From positions 74,646,682 to 74,710,681 of the forward strand of contig NC_086386.1 of assembly GCF_036588685.1 (NCBI RefSeq): 64,000 nucleotides of DNA, written 5' to 3'. This document shows, piece by piece, positions 10,601 to 24,300 of this stretch. Origin of the DNA: Mytilus trossulus. Lineage: Eukaryota > Mollusca > Bivalvia > Mytilida > Mytilidae. A program made the translations under genes and the position numbers. The notes beneath the pieces were generated by a model, which saw only the letters and a list, made by a program, of their open reading frames with translations, did not search any database and was not told where the DNA came from. Each line of letters opens with the position of its first letter. Position 1 is the first letter of the stretch.

Positions 10601-10889
10601 CCCCTATGTGTTCGTATATTCTTGTGTGTATCAATCTGTTCGTATTGTATAGATTGAAGTTGGTCTATGCATATTCAGGTGTTTTGTGGATTTTAGAGTG
10701 TTCTTGTGCGTATTTTCTTGCAGACTGGATGAATGGATGGATGATTATACTATTTACCGTCCAGGATCATATTGAATGCATGACGAGAATTGGATAATGT
10801 GGTATGAATTATAGGCAGTCCGCTTTAAATGACAACGATATGAAAACTATGAAACAATTCAATGATTTATCCCGATACGATTTTGCGAC

Positions 10890-11168
10890 TCTACCAAGTC
10901 AGGAGCCTCTGTTTTTTGTTAGACTTGGGTTTTTTTTAAATTTTAGTTCATTTAAAGGTTTTTGAGTTAAGTGCGACGTTCATTTTCACTGAACTAGTAC
11001 ATAATTATATACATGTATTTAGTGGCCAGCTGAGGCCCAGTGCACCACCTCCGCATTAGTGATTATCTCGCTGCGTTGAAGACCCATTGGTGGTCTTTGG
11101 CTTTTGTCTGTTCTTTGGTCGGGTTGTTCTCTCTTTGACATATTCCCCACTTCAATTCTCAATTTTGA
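10890..11168 (-). repeat. Interspersed repeat B, reverse partial copy
   Basis: The reverse complement carries the B-family start, the CAACCCGACCAAAGAAC block, GAGATAATC around the conserved GCGAGAAATTCCCGC site, and the AGAGGCTCCTGACTTGG block. It is older than the two long copies. Confidence 0.7.
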
Positions 11169-12151
11169 TTGAAAAACTAAGGGACTAGTTTATAATAAAA
11201 AAAAAAATAAAAAAAAAATATGACAGACATGATCCATCGACAACAACTGAACTGCAGGTACCTGACTTGGGACATGAACGCATTAAGTGTCGCGGGGTTA
11301 AACATGTTTAAAGGTGCAAACCCTGACATGACCTGGGACAGAGGGGACAAGAGTATGACATAAGAACCAACTGTAAACATCATTTGAAAAGGGCCTTAAT
11401 TGTCAGATCGATTCAAAGCAACAACAAAAAAACATCTGATAAAAACATAGACCGGACACGGAAGGGTAATTATACATCTCTAAAAATAAATAAAAAATAC
11501 AGTTCTGAGAGTATAATCGAAGTAAGTGGCTACTATTTCAAAACAAAGAACAACTATTTAAAAAAATCATACATGTACCTAAGACTAAAATATTGAAAAT
11601 ATTTAGTAATTTGTGGTCACGTAATACCTGACTCAATAATTAACTAGTGATACATTGATGACGCTCATTAAAATTCAAAACGTCACTACAGACACGGGCA
11701 TAGAGAACGGGTTGGGATATATAAACACCGTAAGACGGTGCCAAAGGAACACCACCGTCCAAAAAATGGAAAATAAACAATAGGGAAAGAAAAATTATCC
11801 TTTTTGTTGTAAATATATGTTTATAGTTTCTCAGTCTGTTCATTGTTATTCTAATTAAAATGTTTGTCCTTAATAAAATATCAAATAAAGATACATGCTC
11901 CTGGCACAGTAGTATTTTATATATTGAACAGAACAGAATATTTTTATTCACCAAATTAGGGCCCCATAACTGTATATGTATCAGTAAGGTAATGTTATTT
12001 CCATATCACAATATTTAACATGAAACTGGTCTGCTTTCTGTTTCTGCAATGTAAGTACTTACGAGCGATACGAAGTTCATTCTTTATACAATATAAATCT
12101 TAGTGGTACAAGTGTGTATATAAACGACGTATTATCATATTATTACATTGC

Positions 12152-12237
12152 ATTTTTCATATCACATGTATTATCAGCCCTAGGTTCAATATCAGTCCAA
12201 GAGCCGCATGACTGATAATACATGCGATATGAAAAAT
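12152..12237. repeat. 86-bp foldback
   Basis: Arms ATTTTTCATATCACATGTAT (12152) and ATACATGCGATATGAAAAAT (to 12237) are inverted repeats with one or two mismatches. The theme of GATATGAAAAAT with ATACATG resembles the larger foldback at 12876-13010. Confidence 0.75.
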
Positions 12238-12875
12238 TACATGTTATGATCGTTTTATCATATGCTTCAACAGTAGAGAAACATAACAGATTCATATATT
12301 GATTCTTTTACGTGGTTCCCGAAAAGAAGTTGAAAGAGTAAAAAGTTCACGGACGTCGGACCCAAAATTTGATACATTCAATATGAAATCTTTCTATCAT
12401 ATCACATGCTTCAACAGAGAAAAAAAACCCACATTTTCTATATGGATGAACCGACAAAAAAATAATTCAGCAATGTACACAATGAACATTGTTTGGAAAA
12501 GTCATCTTTTTTAAAGTAACTTTGTAAATTATGTTTCAGAAAAACTTTAAAAATGCATTTTTTTTTAATTTAATTTAGTTATTTGACACAATATACTTTC
12601 CAGTATTCAAATAATTGTTTTGTACCCTACTTTGTAATGTTTTTCACTGAAAACGTAGCATTGAGGTGTATTTTCCCGCATTTGCCGAGTATCACCGGAA
12701 TGCCATGTAATAACGTTACGGAAAGGCATGTGATGACAATCGAAGTATGTGATAAACTTTTCATATCAGCCCGCTAAGCACCAATTCTAAAAAAATGGAA
12801 AATACTTTAATTTAATGCTATTATCATACGGTAAAAATCATATGTTATTTAGTATAAGTATATGATAAATAGAGA

Positions 12876-13010
12876 ATAATACATGGCAAAATCCGTATCA
12901 TATGTCGTATCATCCCGAGACATCAATATCAGCCCGAGGGCCCTTAGGCCCGAGGGATGATATTGGTCGAGGGTGATACGGCATGTGATACGGATTTTGC
13001 CATGTATTAT
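12876..13010. repeat. 135-bp foldback rich in GATACGG
   Basis: Arms ATAATACATGGCAAAATCCG and its inverse CGGATTTTGCCATGTATTAT enclose GGGCCCTTAGGCCC. The flanks of the arms, ATACGGCATGTGATACGG, are echoed by CGATACGG repeats at 13455-13545. Confidence 0.8.
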
Positions 13011-13454
13011 ACGCTTTATCATATATTTCAACAGAAGAGTTTTATATTATATGAACTGTTTTCTGATCCATAGCACTGGGTTACCTTCAGTTCTGCTTTT
13101 GTCTTGTTTCAAAGCTTTAAAATAACTGCTCAATTATTTATACAAAACACCTAGGTTACCTTACAATCTGTTGTTTTGAAAATATTTTGTTTATTATTGT
13201 ATTATTGAGTGTTTTGTATTTTTTATAGTTGCATTTAGTGTGCCAAAAAAATTGTTGTAAAAACTTGATGTTCGTGACGTTACATACCAAACAATGACGT
13301 CATTTAAAAATTGACCTATTTTTTTTTTAATATTTTTTTTTTTTTTTTTTAATGTTTTAAAAAAAAAAAAAAATTTTAATAGAAAAAAAATTCTTCAGCA
13401 AAAAAAACCCCAAAAAAACTGACTTAAGTTTAAAAAAAAAAAAAAAAAAAAAAA

Positions 13455-13545
13455 AGGTATGCGATACGGGTTTTACCATGCGATACGGGGTATGCGATAA
13501 GGGTTTAGCCATGCGATACGGGGTATGCGATACAGGGTAGGTGAT
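13455..13545 (+). repeat. Short tandem repeat of ATGCGATACGGGG
   Basis: Four or so copies of (TATGCGATACGGGG) with TTTTACCATG or TTTAGCCATG between them, just after long poly(A) and poly(T) tracts (13320-13455). Probably part of the same family as the foldback at 12876-13010. Confidence 0.65.
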
Positions 13546-14249
13546 ACAGACTGGAAAAAAGAACCTTTATTAGATATACAAAATAGCTGTATTTTGTACT
13601 AAATATATGATAAATAGTTTTATCAATATGTTCTAACGATTAATCTTAAAATGTAAGTTTATCAATTTTAGTATATATGAGTCAGATACTCAAGTTGACT
13701 TATTTTGTCGCAGCATATGATCATGTGACAAATAGTATAAACATGATAAACGATATGTATGTTATCTCTAAAACTAAACATTAGAATTATCAAAATGCCG
13801 GACATCTAGATACTATAGTACAACTTTTTTTTAAAGCTTCTTCTTTGTGTGCATTGCCAAGATTATAATTGCTTTTAGTTTCAGATGTCTGGGATATAAC
13901 ACATCACCTGGATTTGTCCCATCTTGTAACAAAAAACCTTACTAAAGTCGGGAGTCTGTTTGGAATTGTGGGATGTATAAATACTCACGGTTTGGTTGTG
14001 TCTTATGTATAAGTACGCTTCTAAATCCGGTTGAAATGAGGAATTTTCGAGTATGATGAGTGCTACGCTCTTTGTACGTTAAAAGAACGTTTGAATCAAA
14101 TGTCTTAGGAGTTCATAGGTGGGCCACTCATAGGCAATATTTCAAATCCTTAGAAAAGTAACTTAAGTTTTTCTAGCAATAGACCAAATGTTATGTCATT
14201 TACACGATAAACCTATAATAAATCTTGCAGAATCTCTTGTCGGGTAAAA

Positions 14250-15128
14250 ATGTGTCTTGCAGAGCTCCCAATCGATCTTTAATGTGTCTTGCAGAACACC
14301 CAGTCAACGTACAATGTATATTATAGAACTGCCTATAATATATATTACAGAAAACTCGGCCTGCCTACAATGTATCTTACAAAACACCCAGTCTGCTTAC
14401 AATGTATCTTACAGAATACCAAGTCTGCTTACAATGTATCTTACAGAACACACAGCCGTCTGCCTACAATGTATCTTACAAAACACCCAGTCTGCCTACA
14501 ATGTATCTTACAAAACACCCGGCCTGCCTACAATGTATCTTACAAAACACCAAGTCTGCCTACAATGTATCTTACAGAACACCTGGTCTGCCTACAATGT
14601 ATCTTACAGAACACCAAGTCTGATTACAATGTATCTTACAAAACACCCAAATCTGCCCACAATGTATCTTACAGAACACCAAGTCTGCCCACAGTGTATC
14701 TTACAGAACACCAAGTCTTATTACAATGCATCTTACAGAACACCAAGTCTGATTACAATGTATCTTACAGAACACAAGTCTGATTACAATGAATCTTACA
14801 GAACACCAAGTCTGATTACAATGTATCTTACAGAACACCAAGTCTGCCCACAATGTATCTTACAGAACACCAAGTCTGATAACAATGTATCTTACAGAAC
14901 ACCTGGCCTGCCTATAAGGTATCTCACACCCGGTATGCCTACCATGTATCTTATAGAACACCTGGCCTGCCTATAAGGTATCTCACACCCGGTATGCCTA
15001 CCATGTATCTTACAGAACACCTGGCCTGCCTATAAGGTATCTCACAGAACACCCGGTATGCCTACAATGTATCTTATAGAACACCCGGTCGACCTATAAT
15101 CAATCTGCCTTCAATGTATGTTACAGAA
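14250..15128 (+). repeat. 32-bp tandem array, about 26 copies
   Basis: The unit reads AATGTATCTTACAGAACACC followed by a variable AAGTCTGCCTAC. Copies diverge by substitutions and by occasional insertions or deletions toward both ends. All three plus frames are partly open because stops are rare in the unit and 32 is not a multiple of 3. The long frame at 14257-14976 is therefore repeat-derived. Confidence 0.9.
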
Positions 15129-16454
15129 CCTTCCTGCCCTCTTTACTAACTTAACTGTTCTAATCATGAAATATGTGTTGTTAATTTTAAAAGCAAACTA
15201 CAATCAATGGAATACAAAATAACCCCCTTGACGTTCACAAGTCACGACCGGCTCAATCAATTAATTAGTCAAACAATTGGACATATAACCACAGCATAAT
15301 CAATCAATCCATACGGACGTATAAACAAACGTATTAAACAAATCCACGAATATCAAAGATTTGTCCTATAACCATATTCACACCTTTGTTGTAACAACAC
15401 TCCAACATGAACTATCAAACTCCAAGTGAGCAAATAAAGTTTTAAATCCTAAAAACACTATTATTCTAATGTTTGCTTGTCTAAAACACTATTATTCTAG
15501 TGTTTGCTTGTCTAAGCTAGTTGTAAATAAAGCTTTTATTGAAACAATAGAACTTTGATGTCATGCTTATAAAATCGATGACAGTTGGAGATTATTCAGA
15601 CTGAATGACAGACTTTGAACTATAAAGTCAATTGTACGAGGTATTATTGAGTTAATACTTGCAAACGATGTAGTTTTGAATTGAAATGGATTTTTGATTT
15701 GAGCAGGTATTAAAGCCTGAACAATTATAGACTATTTTTTTTATCTATTTTTTAACTTGTCCTCTGCAGTAATTGAAGATCTGGATGGGTGGATTGGGGC
15801 CTTCGTTATTTTCTCCCTTTATTTTCAAAGTCGTTTTTCTCTTTTCTTCATATGTTTTGCCATTATTCTTTGAACTTTTATACCGTCCTATTATTCCCTT
15901 TTTGTCTTTTCTTTTTTCCGACCATTTTTCTGTAGATTTGGCCTTTGAATTTCTGTTTTGTAAACCCCTTACAGACTATCGCTGGTAAATCTGTGTTGGT
16001 TACACAAAACGTGTGCGGTCAATCAAGGTCATTCCGTTCAGTTCATTTTATATACAAAACAACAAACTGAATTGTTTTAAATGGTACTGAACCGAACTGG
16101 TATGATAGATGCAAACAAAGAGTCCAAACAGGACTGAATTTGAAAGGGGAAAAAAATAACAAGACTTTACGGTTTAAGGTTCAGACTTTTCAGACTTGAC
16201 GAATCACTGATCGTTTAAAATAATGTTTAGTTGTAATAAACAAAACCAAGCGAGTAAGGAAAATAGATTTAATTTGAATTAAAACATAACAAAGGGAGGC
16301 GATATACAGTAAATTGAAAGCTCGACGCAAAGTTAACAACACTGGAACATTGTACAAGCTGTATAAAATACAAAATAGTTATAAACATATTAAATAATTT
16401 ACAAATAAGTAACTTTGCATTTTCTTTTTCATTAGCAAATAACAATTCATTATT

Positions 16455-16620
16455 TTGCGTATTCTATTGCATTGGCCAATCACAATTTATATCTTGCGTG
16501 TCTCCTTTTCATTGGCCAATCACAATTTATATTTTGTGTGTCTCTTTATCATTGGCCAATCACAATTTAATACTTTGCGTATCTCTTTTTCATTGACCAA
16601 TCACAATTCCGTAAAGAGGA
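16455..16620. repeat. ~46-bp tandem repeat, each unit with a CCAAT palindrome
   Basis: About four units share CATTGGCCAATCACAATT, the last with CATTGACCAATCACAATT. Each carries CCAAT on both strands (ATTGGCCAAT), the core bound by NF-Y in animals. The array lies 620 bases beyond the stop codon of the HSPA12-like gene. Any regulatory role is speculation. Confidence 0.75.
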
Positions 16621-17243
16621 AACACACATACTGTCTGGAATTACGAATTATGATATCTCTCAACGTTACCTGCAAAAGGACTTGAAAAAGACTTTGTATA
16701 AATCATAGATGTACTCGTTTTCTAAGCTTCTGTCTATCACAATATAAAATTTATATAAAATAAGTTCGTCAAATTCGAACCATACTGTCAACGGTCCTTC
16801 AATAAAAAAAAAATGCGGATAAGAAAGGGCAAACTGTTCAACAATGTTCTTGAACCATTTAGCATCAAATCAATTAATATAAGTGTGGGATATATTTTAT
16901 ACGTGTGCGAGTTGGTGGTGAAACAAAAACTGTGTAATCCATTCACGACATAGGTTAAAAAAACATACAAGATCCAAGTTCAATAGTCCGATAGAATTTG
17001 TTTAGACGAAAACCATGTCTGGAATTTGTCTTGTACAACATATTTACATTGTTGCTCCAGTTGGCATCGGTCTTTCGCTTGTTGTTTCGTTACTTTAAAG
17101 ACAACACCTCGTTTCTGATTGCCTGAAGCAAACGAGTAAAACAACCGAGCATCATTCATTTAGTTGGTTATTTTCCTAAAAATGATAACGATTGCAACGC
17201 TTTTAATCAATAGAAGACGATCTTCATCAATTCACCGACGTCC

Positions 17244-18307
17244 TCAATCAACAGGAGAGTCTAAAAATACATCCCTCACGGTTCTCCCACTTCCTTCATC
17301 CGTTACCTCGACTATCAATTCCGTGTATGTCAATGCCATCTTGATTGTAATTTGAGAATTTTCTTTTCGGTTTGACACTAGCGTAATCCGAATTCGTCCG
17401 AGATAATGACATGTATTGTCGGAAGTGTATAAAGGGGAAGCAACTGTGGATAAGTAAATCGGCACACTAAGATAACGCTGGTCTTTGCGATTGATAAATA
17501 TTGCCCCACTTCTTACAAATTCTCCAATTCGAATTTCTTCACCTACTTCGATATACCTATGAAAGAGGTCTGCACATAACGGAACGCCATCTGCCGAGAA
17601 TTTCTTGTCGTCATTGTGTTCATGCACATTGTAAGGCATAGCAATAGCAATACCGTAAGAATACTTTGCCTTCATATAAAGAATAGGGTTCGATTCATAA
17701 CCGTATAAAACTCCGCCTTGCATGACAGAAAGTTCCGGATCGGTCGGCATTAGGACTGTAATATCCGGAAACTTCTTCCGAATGGCGTTTTGAACAATTA
17801 CGGAATTTGCAAAACCTCCAGCAAGTACAAGAGTTTTGATGTCTTTTGTTGTACCGGCGTATAAGATTTTTACTAAATGTGAAGTTATCTGCTCGGCCAC
17901 AATTGTGTAGAAACTTTCAACTATCTCAACATCAATGTGCAAGTTGTCTCCAACAAGCTTAACTAACTCGCCGTACTCTGAATTTTCTACTTTTAATTGC
18001 AGTTGCTGTTTATAGTTTACTTCATAAATTTTCCGTACCATAGGTGGTAGTTTGATAACAATGTTTTGTCCGTTTGCAGGATTAAAAGTTCTTTTTTTAA
18101 TCTCAAAATCCTTCTGGAGATTTAAAAGTTCCTGTTTGCAAGTTAGGAAGAACTTGTCCATGATATCAAAACCTATCAATTTCATTAAAAATTCGACAAA
18201 AGCGCCATCAACTCGAATTCCACCAAAAACCGCTCCACAACTTCTTTGTTTCTGTTTTAATTCGTTGTTTACATCAAGTTCCATTACAGTAGAATCGACT
18301 GTTCCCC
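17244..18307 (-). CDS. HSPA12: HSPA12-like gene, exon 5 (terminal coding exon)
   Basis: The acceptor CTTTTTCAG ends at 18308 and the exon enters in phase 1 with GGTVDSTV. It carries the second half of the ATPase fold, including LVLAGGFANS and QGGVLYGYE, and ends at a stop after DVFLDSPVD. The in-frame ATG at 18371 lies in the intron and is not the start. Confidence 0.9.
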
Positions 18308-21300
18308 CTGAAAAAGTTAAAAGATCCTCTATTAAATGGTATGCAGTTATCTCAACAACATTACAAACCACAACAACAAATTACTAGTATGCCCTTTCAC
18401 GGTTATTGGAACCAAGTTAAATAAGGGGGCATATTTTCAGAATAGAGTAAAAAAAAGATTTAAAAAAATGCATGAAAACATCATTCAAGCAAAACATTTG
18501 CTTGGAAACATTCATAGGATTTTCCATATGTGCATTTTTCCCTTCTCTATCCAAAAGATCTGCCCCTAATTCAAGATGGCTGCAACAACCGTGTCGTGGC
18601 CCTTTTAACGACCAAGACGTTTTAGGATTTTTTAGGAAGATAAATGATAAAAATATTAAACCTTCACGGACGATGGACTACAAGCGATGACAATAGCCAA
18701 TTTGTGCTCCACCTCAAAATACAATAGGTGATTATAAAGTAAAGGAAAAAGGAACCCTCGCCTTACGTTATAGGAAAACAGTATCATGAGTAGGTTTACT
18801 GGGCGGGTCCAGGTGAGGGCGAAATGGGGGTACGCCCCCTTTCTAAAAAAAATAAATAATATATATAAAATACACATGCTCTAAGTCAGGAACCGTTACA
18901 TTTGTGAATTTAACAATTATTTCATGTTGGTTTTTTTTAGAAAAAAAAGGATTTTATTCTACCTCTTCCAAATATCCTAGAAAAGCCCCGGGTTTATGTC
19001 TTCTATGAACAATCCTTTTTTAAGTTCAGTGGGCCGTGAAATTGGGGTGGGGGGTCAAAATTCACATTTGGCATTACAATTAGAAAGATCATGTTACAGG
19101 GAACATGCATGTGTTTATTGGACATGTTGGACTTCAACTTCATCAAAAACTACTTTAACCGGAAGCGAGACAGACGAACGGTCGGACGGTAGGACACACA
19201 CACACACCGAAAAACATAATGAACGTGCGTGGGGCATAAAAACAGCATTAAATATAATAAACATTTAAAATCAATACACATTAATAATTTTATAAAACAA
19301 ACTAAAACTTGCTAGTAGGTAATAATTAATAAATAATCAACCGATGATGAATACCTAGTACACATTAGATTTTAGTTCCATAAAGCTGAGCATATTGAAG
19401 TATAAGACTATAACGCGTCGCTCTAATCCTTTTTCAAATGACAATAATGCCATCAAAGCTTTACGGCTACGCCTGTTTAATGTTTAATTTGTTCAAAAGG
19501 TAAAAAGGTTCGGTTCAACGACCTTTTCTCAATCTGAAATGTTTTCACGAAGCGAGATCTTAAACTTTTTAAAAAATCTCCGATTTTCTTCTGAGAATAA
19601 ATTATAAAAGAACAAAATTTCAATGAACAAACTGTGTAGAATTTTACATACGAAAAATCGACTTATATTGTTCGATTCCATATATTCTAGATTTTGCTTA
19701 TTATATCTAAAGAGCTGTCGATAGACAGTTTGTCCACGGGGGTATCGCATTGGTTCTGTAATGACACACAGTAACATTGATATAATATGATTGGCAGAGA
19801 CCAAACATCGTAGAAATGACCAAGTATAGTTTAATTTATGATCATTATAAGCAAATAAAAACAAATTGTAAAGATAGGTTGTTGTTATTTATATTTGTTT
19901 AATTCTGCGTAGTTCTGGTCGTTTGGCGACATGTTTTTTTGTTTGTTTGTTATGTTTGTTTTGATTGGTTGTCACTGCACTGACGTTTTACACAAATGTT
20001 TTATTTACCAAGCTTGACACAGTGTGATTTCAAACCAAAGTGTATCATGACATTTCAAATTACATATATCAATAATTAACAAAACATGTAAAATCATTCA
20101 TAACACGGAATATTTTAATACGTTATTGACTTTTCTCCTTAAACATGTTAAACATCGATTCCATTTCGCTCTTTTTTTATTACATCAAATTTTCAAGGTC
20201 AACAAACATTTAGTCATTCGATGACTTTGACTCATCGTGAAAGTAAAACAAAACAACCAATCCAATATAGTAGAAAATTTAAAATACATAAAAGGGGTGA
20301 TTTCATTATATACCCATACTTCCTCATGTTGAATATTCATGTTTTGGGATATGAGCAAATGAACAGCGCTTTAAATGCCTTTTAAAAAAATGCATATTAG
20401 GACTTCAATATAGGGATTCACGCAAACGTCACTTCCGGTTTAAGAGATTCGAGTTTTTTATGCTTTCAGGGTTGATGGTTGTCAAACATGCTACATAGCT
20501 GCATTGAAGAACACAGCTAGTAGTAATTTAAAAAATAAATTGAATGCAGATATATTTGACTGGCAAATAAAATTGGGATACTACCGGAAGAACCCCTACA
20601 ATATAACAACTGGCTTTAGAAAATGGGATATAAAGCAAGTAGACAAACCTATTTGTCACGTAAGAATAAAAAAAAAAGTAAAAGAAGTTCAATAAAAAAT
20701 CATAATAAAAAAATCCAAAACAAGAATATAGTAAGAGTATAAGAAATCCTTTTGACAGTTATTTAGTTCGAAATGCGTTGTTTGAAATCAAATACAATTA
20801 TTTAATATGGGTAAAATGTATATCAAATAATAACAAATGTAGTGTTTTACTGATTACTTCATTGTTGTTTCTGTTGAATTGGTCTTTTAAAGCCATATTT
20901 GAAATAGTCTGACGACTTAATTCAGTGTTAAAAGACAAAACACACATACACACAACAAAAATAATTAACTTGCCTCCCAAATCCAACAGTAAATATTGCA
21001 TCCCTGTTCTTTGTAAACATATAATCTCGCCATTTCTCGTGTTAATTCTGTGAAGGGGCATGATCTGACAATAAAACGAGGCTGCAACTGGTTCCGGTAC
21101 AAGTATAACGTCCGCAATTCCTGCCTGTAATACAAACCGATGTTTTATTATAGAAGTATTTTAAGGGGGTTAATAATGTGCAAAAAAATAATAAATCACA
21201 CACTGAATACTAGTAATAGAATTGTTATGCACTTCGATTTTTATGAGTTTCTCGGCCGAATTTTAACTTTATCGAAACCCAAGCAATCCATTCATGTGTA

Positions 21301-24300
21301 TCGCGAATAAATACACCACAGTGAAATAAACATCTTTATCTATATATACGTAAGTGTTCCAGTCAATACTTGGATCCAAGTTGTCCACAAACAATACAGT
21401 AATACTAAAAACTACATGCAACTATCTTTATTATGCACAATGAACTAAAATATATACATTGACTCTTTGTCGATATAAACGGACAACTATATATATACAA
21501 ATATAATACAATAAACCAGCTGTCCTCAAGATGGGACGAAATGTCACTTAGAGACATTATAGCTGGTACAGCTTGTCCTCTGAATGGGAGTCTGTCAATA
21601 CAAGACAGAGTGGTCTGGTACAACTTGTCCTCCGAGTGGGACAACCTGTCACTACCAGACAGTGCGAGCTGGAACAACTTGTCCTCCGAGTGGGACAACC
21701 TGTTACTACCAGACAGTGCAGGCTGGTACAGCCTGTCCTCCGAGTGGGACAGTCTGCCTTGTCAATCCGTTCAACTTTTACGTTTACTTTGTACCCGGTA
21801 CAAAATGTCCTTTGAATATTAAGGCCTTTACTAGCGCTTAATAAAACCAACGTACGCTCTGTTGACTTGTGACGGCTCATCGAAAGCCAACCGACAGCCT
21901 CGAATACTGTTTCTCACTCTCTTATATACCCCAGGGCGACTATACTATTTACTTGATAGGAGTGTTTTCCAAATGTTACCGATACCGAACACAGGAGTAC
22001 ATCTCAAACAAACCCCATACCGATGGACACAACCACTGACTCTCCCGCCAAACGTCTAAATCTGTTTAACTCTTTCTCAAGCGTAAACCATGCATTAATC
22101 ATACGTTTTTTGATTGAGTTAAGTCTGCCAATTGATATTTTATCATATGTTTTTCTATGTTGTGATGTTATGCTATTGTTTCAAGAAAAGGGAGAAGGTT
22201 TGGATCCATTAAAACGTTTAATCCCGCTGCAAATGTTTGCACCTGTCCTAAGTCAGGAATCTGATGTACAGTAGTTGTCGTTTGTTTATGTAATATATAC
22301 GTGTTTCTCGTTTCTCGTTTTGTTTATATAGATTAGACCGTTGGTTTTCCCGTATGTATGGTTTTACACTAATAATTTTGGGGCCCTTTATAGCTTGTTG
22401 TTCGGTGTGAGCCAAGGCTTCGTGTTAAAGGCCGTACTTTAACCTATAATGGTTTACTTTTTAAATTGTTATTTGGATGGAGAGTTGTCTCATTGGCACT
22501 CACACCACATCTTCCTATATCTATTGATACACCAAGATTCTACTTGATTATTACCGTAACGACCACGAAACATTACATTACCATGCAAGAATATGTATTG
22601 GAAGAGAAGGGGGTGGACAGGGCACAAGTATTGTTTGGACTTACCTGCTTAGCAGCGACTTTAAGAAAGTGTTGTCCATTATCTGTCCAGGTGGCTGGAT
22701 GTGTTAAGACCCATCGTATATGGAATTTTTCAACTATCCAATCAGAGTTTGATACTTTTAGGATTCCGGCTAAAGCGTCGATCAAGTGTGACCGTAAGTA
22801 CTTTAGAATACCACAAAATACTGCAGCGGCTCGGAGTGGTTTACCTGAATCATCTTTTATATTGGTGGCAGTGCTTAGAGTCTGGAAAAGACAAAAAATA
22901 AACAAATTGTTATAGATCTGTGAAGCTAAAAGATCCTTTGGGGAGCAACTATTTAACTTCAAGGTGAGGGGGTATGGTGTTTTGTTCGAGTTAGGAAAAC
23001 AACTTTTTGCACGAAGCGCTTTTTTTGTTGTTGTGTATTTCGACGCAATTAATCAAATTATTTTTTTCAAAATTTAATCCTATAAGGTATGGGGAAAATC
23101 GTGATTCATATTTTTTTTTCATGCATCTGCCTGACAACAATATTTTTTTCATCAAATTGGGGTAAGAATATTTATATAAAAAAAAAAAAAAAAAAAACCA
23201 AAGCCCCCCAACCCCTCCCCCCCCCACCCCCACACACTTTTTAGTTTAATATCCGTTCCCCTAGACAGGCGCAAGCAAATTAAAATATTCCGGCTTTTTA
23301 AAATTTTATTTTTCTCATGCTATGAACCGATGTTCAAAAGCAAAAGAATCCTTCATTTGAAAGATTACATTTTAGTTTTATTAAATAAATGAGATCTTCC
23401 AGTGCATAGAAAAAAACTAAGACCATTCTGACAAGATGGTTATTTGAGGAAGTTTTATGGAATGTTGCTTGTTTGACGTCTAACGACAATTATTGCATCC
23501 CTATTTTGGAAGAAATAGCAAATTGAAGAAAATTTATCAAGATCTCTAAACATTGAGCTTGTAATTTTGAGTGTAAACAGTTGTATCAATTTCAATTTCT
23601 CAGTTTTATAAGTTAATATATAATATGAAATGAAATCATTCATACACCAAACCTACGAGTACTATAGTAAAATTTTATAATTACACGTTTTCCTTTTTTC
23701 TGGCCCATCGTGAAACTAGGTTGGTATTCAGTATATCTTTTATCATGTATAACAGAGCCTGTTCTTTAAATTTATTCTTATCTTAAAACAATAAAATTAG
23801 ATTAAATCAGGACTCAGAATAAAAACAGGAGAGGGATGATTCTGGATCTAAATTGGTATAATTGTGCGTGTTTATATTGCAAAATTGTGGTGTTTAAATT
23901 GCAAAAGATTTTTTTTTTCCATTTCACAATCACAAATTGTTTACTCTTAAACAAATGCCAATAAGGTCTTGTCAGAACTGCCAGAGACGACCGATGTTCA
24001 GTCTGACTTCCAAAGTTGGAATTTCAGTTTAAGAAACGAGCAAACCATTTCTGACGCATTTCAGAAATGTGGGACAAAAGTTTGGTAATTAGAATAAATC
24101 CATTTTAAAATACACTAAAAAAAGAGGAAATTTCCAGTCTAAATATATTGTTGAGTTGTTACAAAGAATCACTACCAAAGACAAGACACGGTTGGTTGAG
24201 GTTGTAAAACAAATCCCGAAGTATATTACCGCGAGAGAAATGGAGAAATGGAGAATGAAAGCTAGTACATGTAAGTGGAAAGGGGGAACCAAAAAGACCA

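Larger units (their letters stand above)
8681..17243. other. Gene-free, repeat-rich interval
   Basis: No host coding region is supported. Recognisable content is repeat A (9160-9430, 10460-10600), reverse repeat B (10890-11168), foldbacks at 12152-12237 and 12876-13010, A/T homopolymer runs (13320-13455), CGATACGG repeats (13455-13545), a 32-bp tandem array (14250-15128) and a CCAAT-bearing tandem repeat (16455-16620). 8700-9150 would hold the promoter of the minus-strand sulfatase, but I see no distinctive element. 9430-10460, 11320-12150, 13550-14240, 15130-16450 and 16625-17240 show nothing I can name. Confidence 0.6.

Noticed and set aside
14257-14976. 239-codon plus-strand frame with overlapping frames of similar size
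   Set aside because: It is produced by the 32-bp tandem array; the peptide repeat shifts phase unit by unit, and no conserved domain or codon pattern is visible.
21541-21880. Several overlapping 80-107 codon frames on both strands
   Set aside because: They are artefacts of a 54-bp tandem repeat inside an intron of the HSPA12-like gene.
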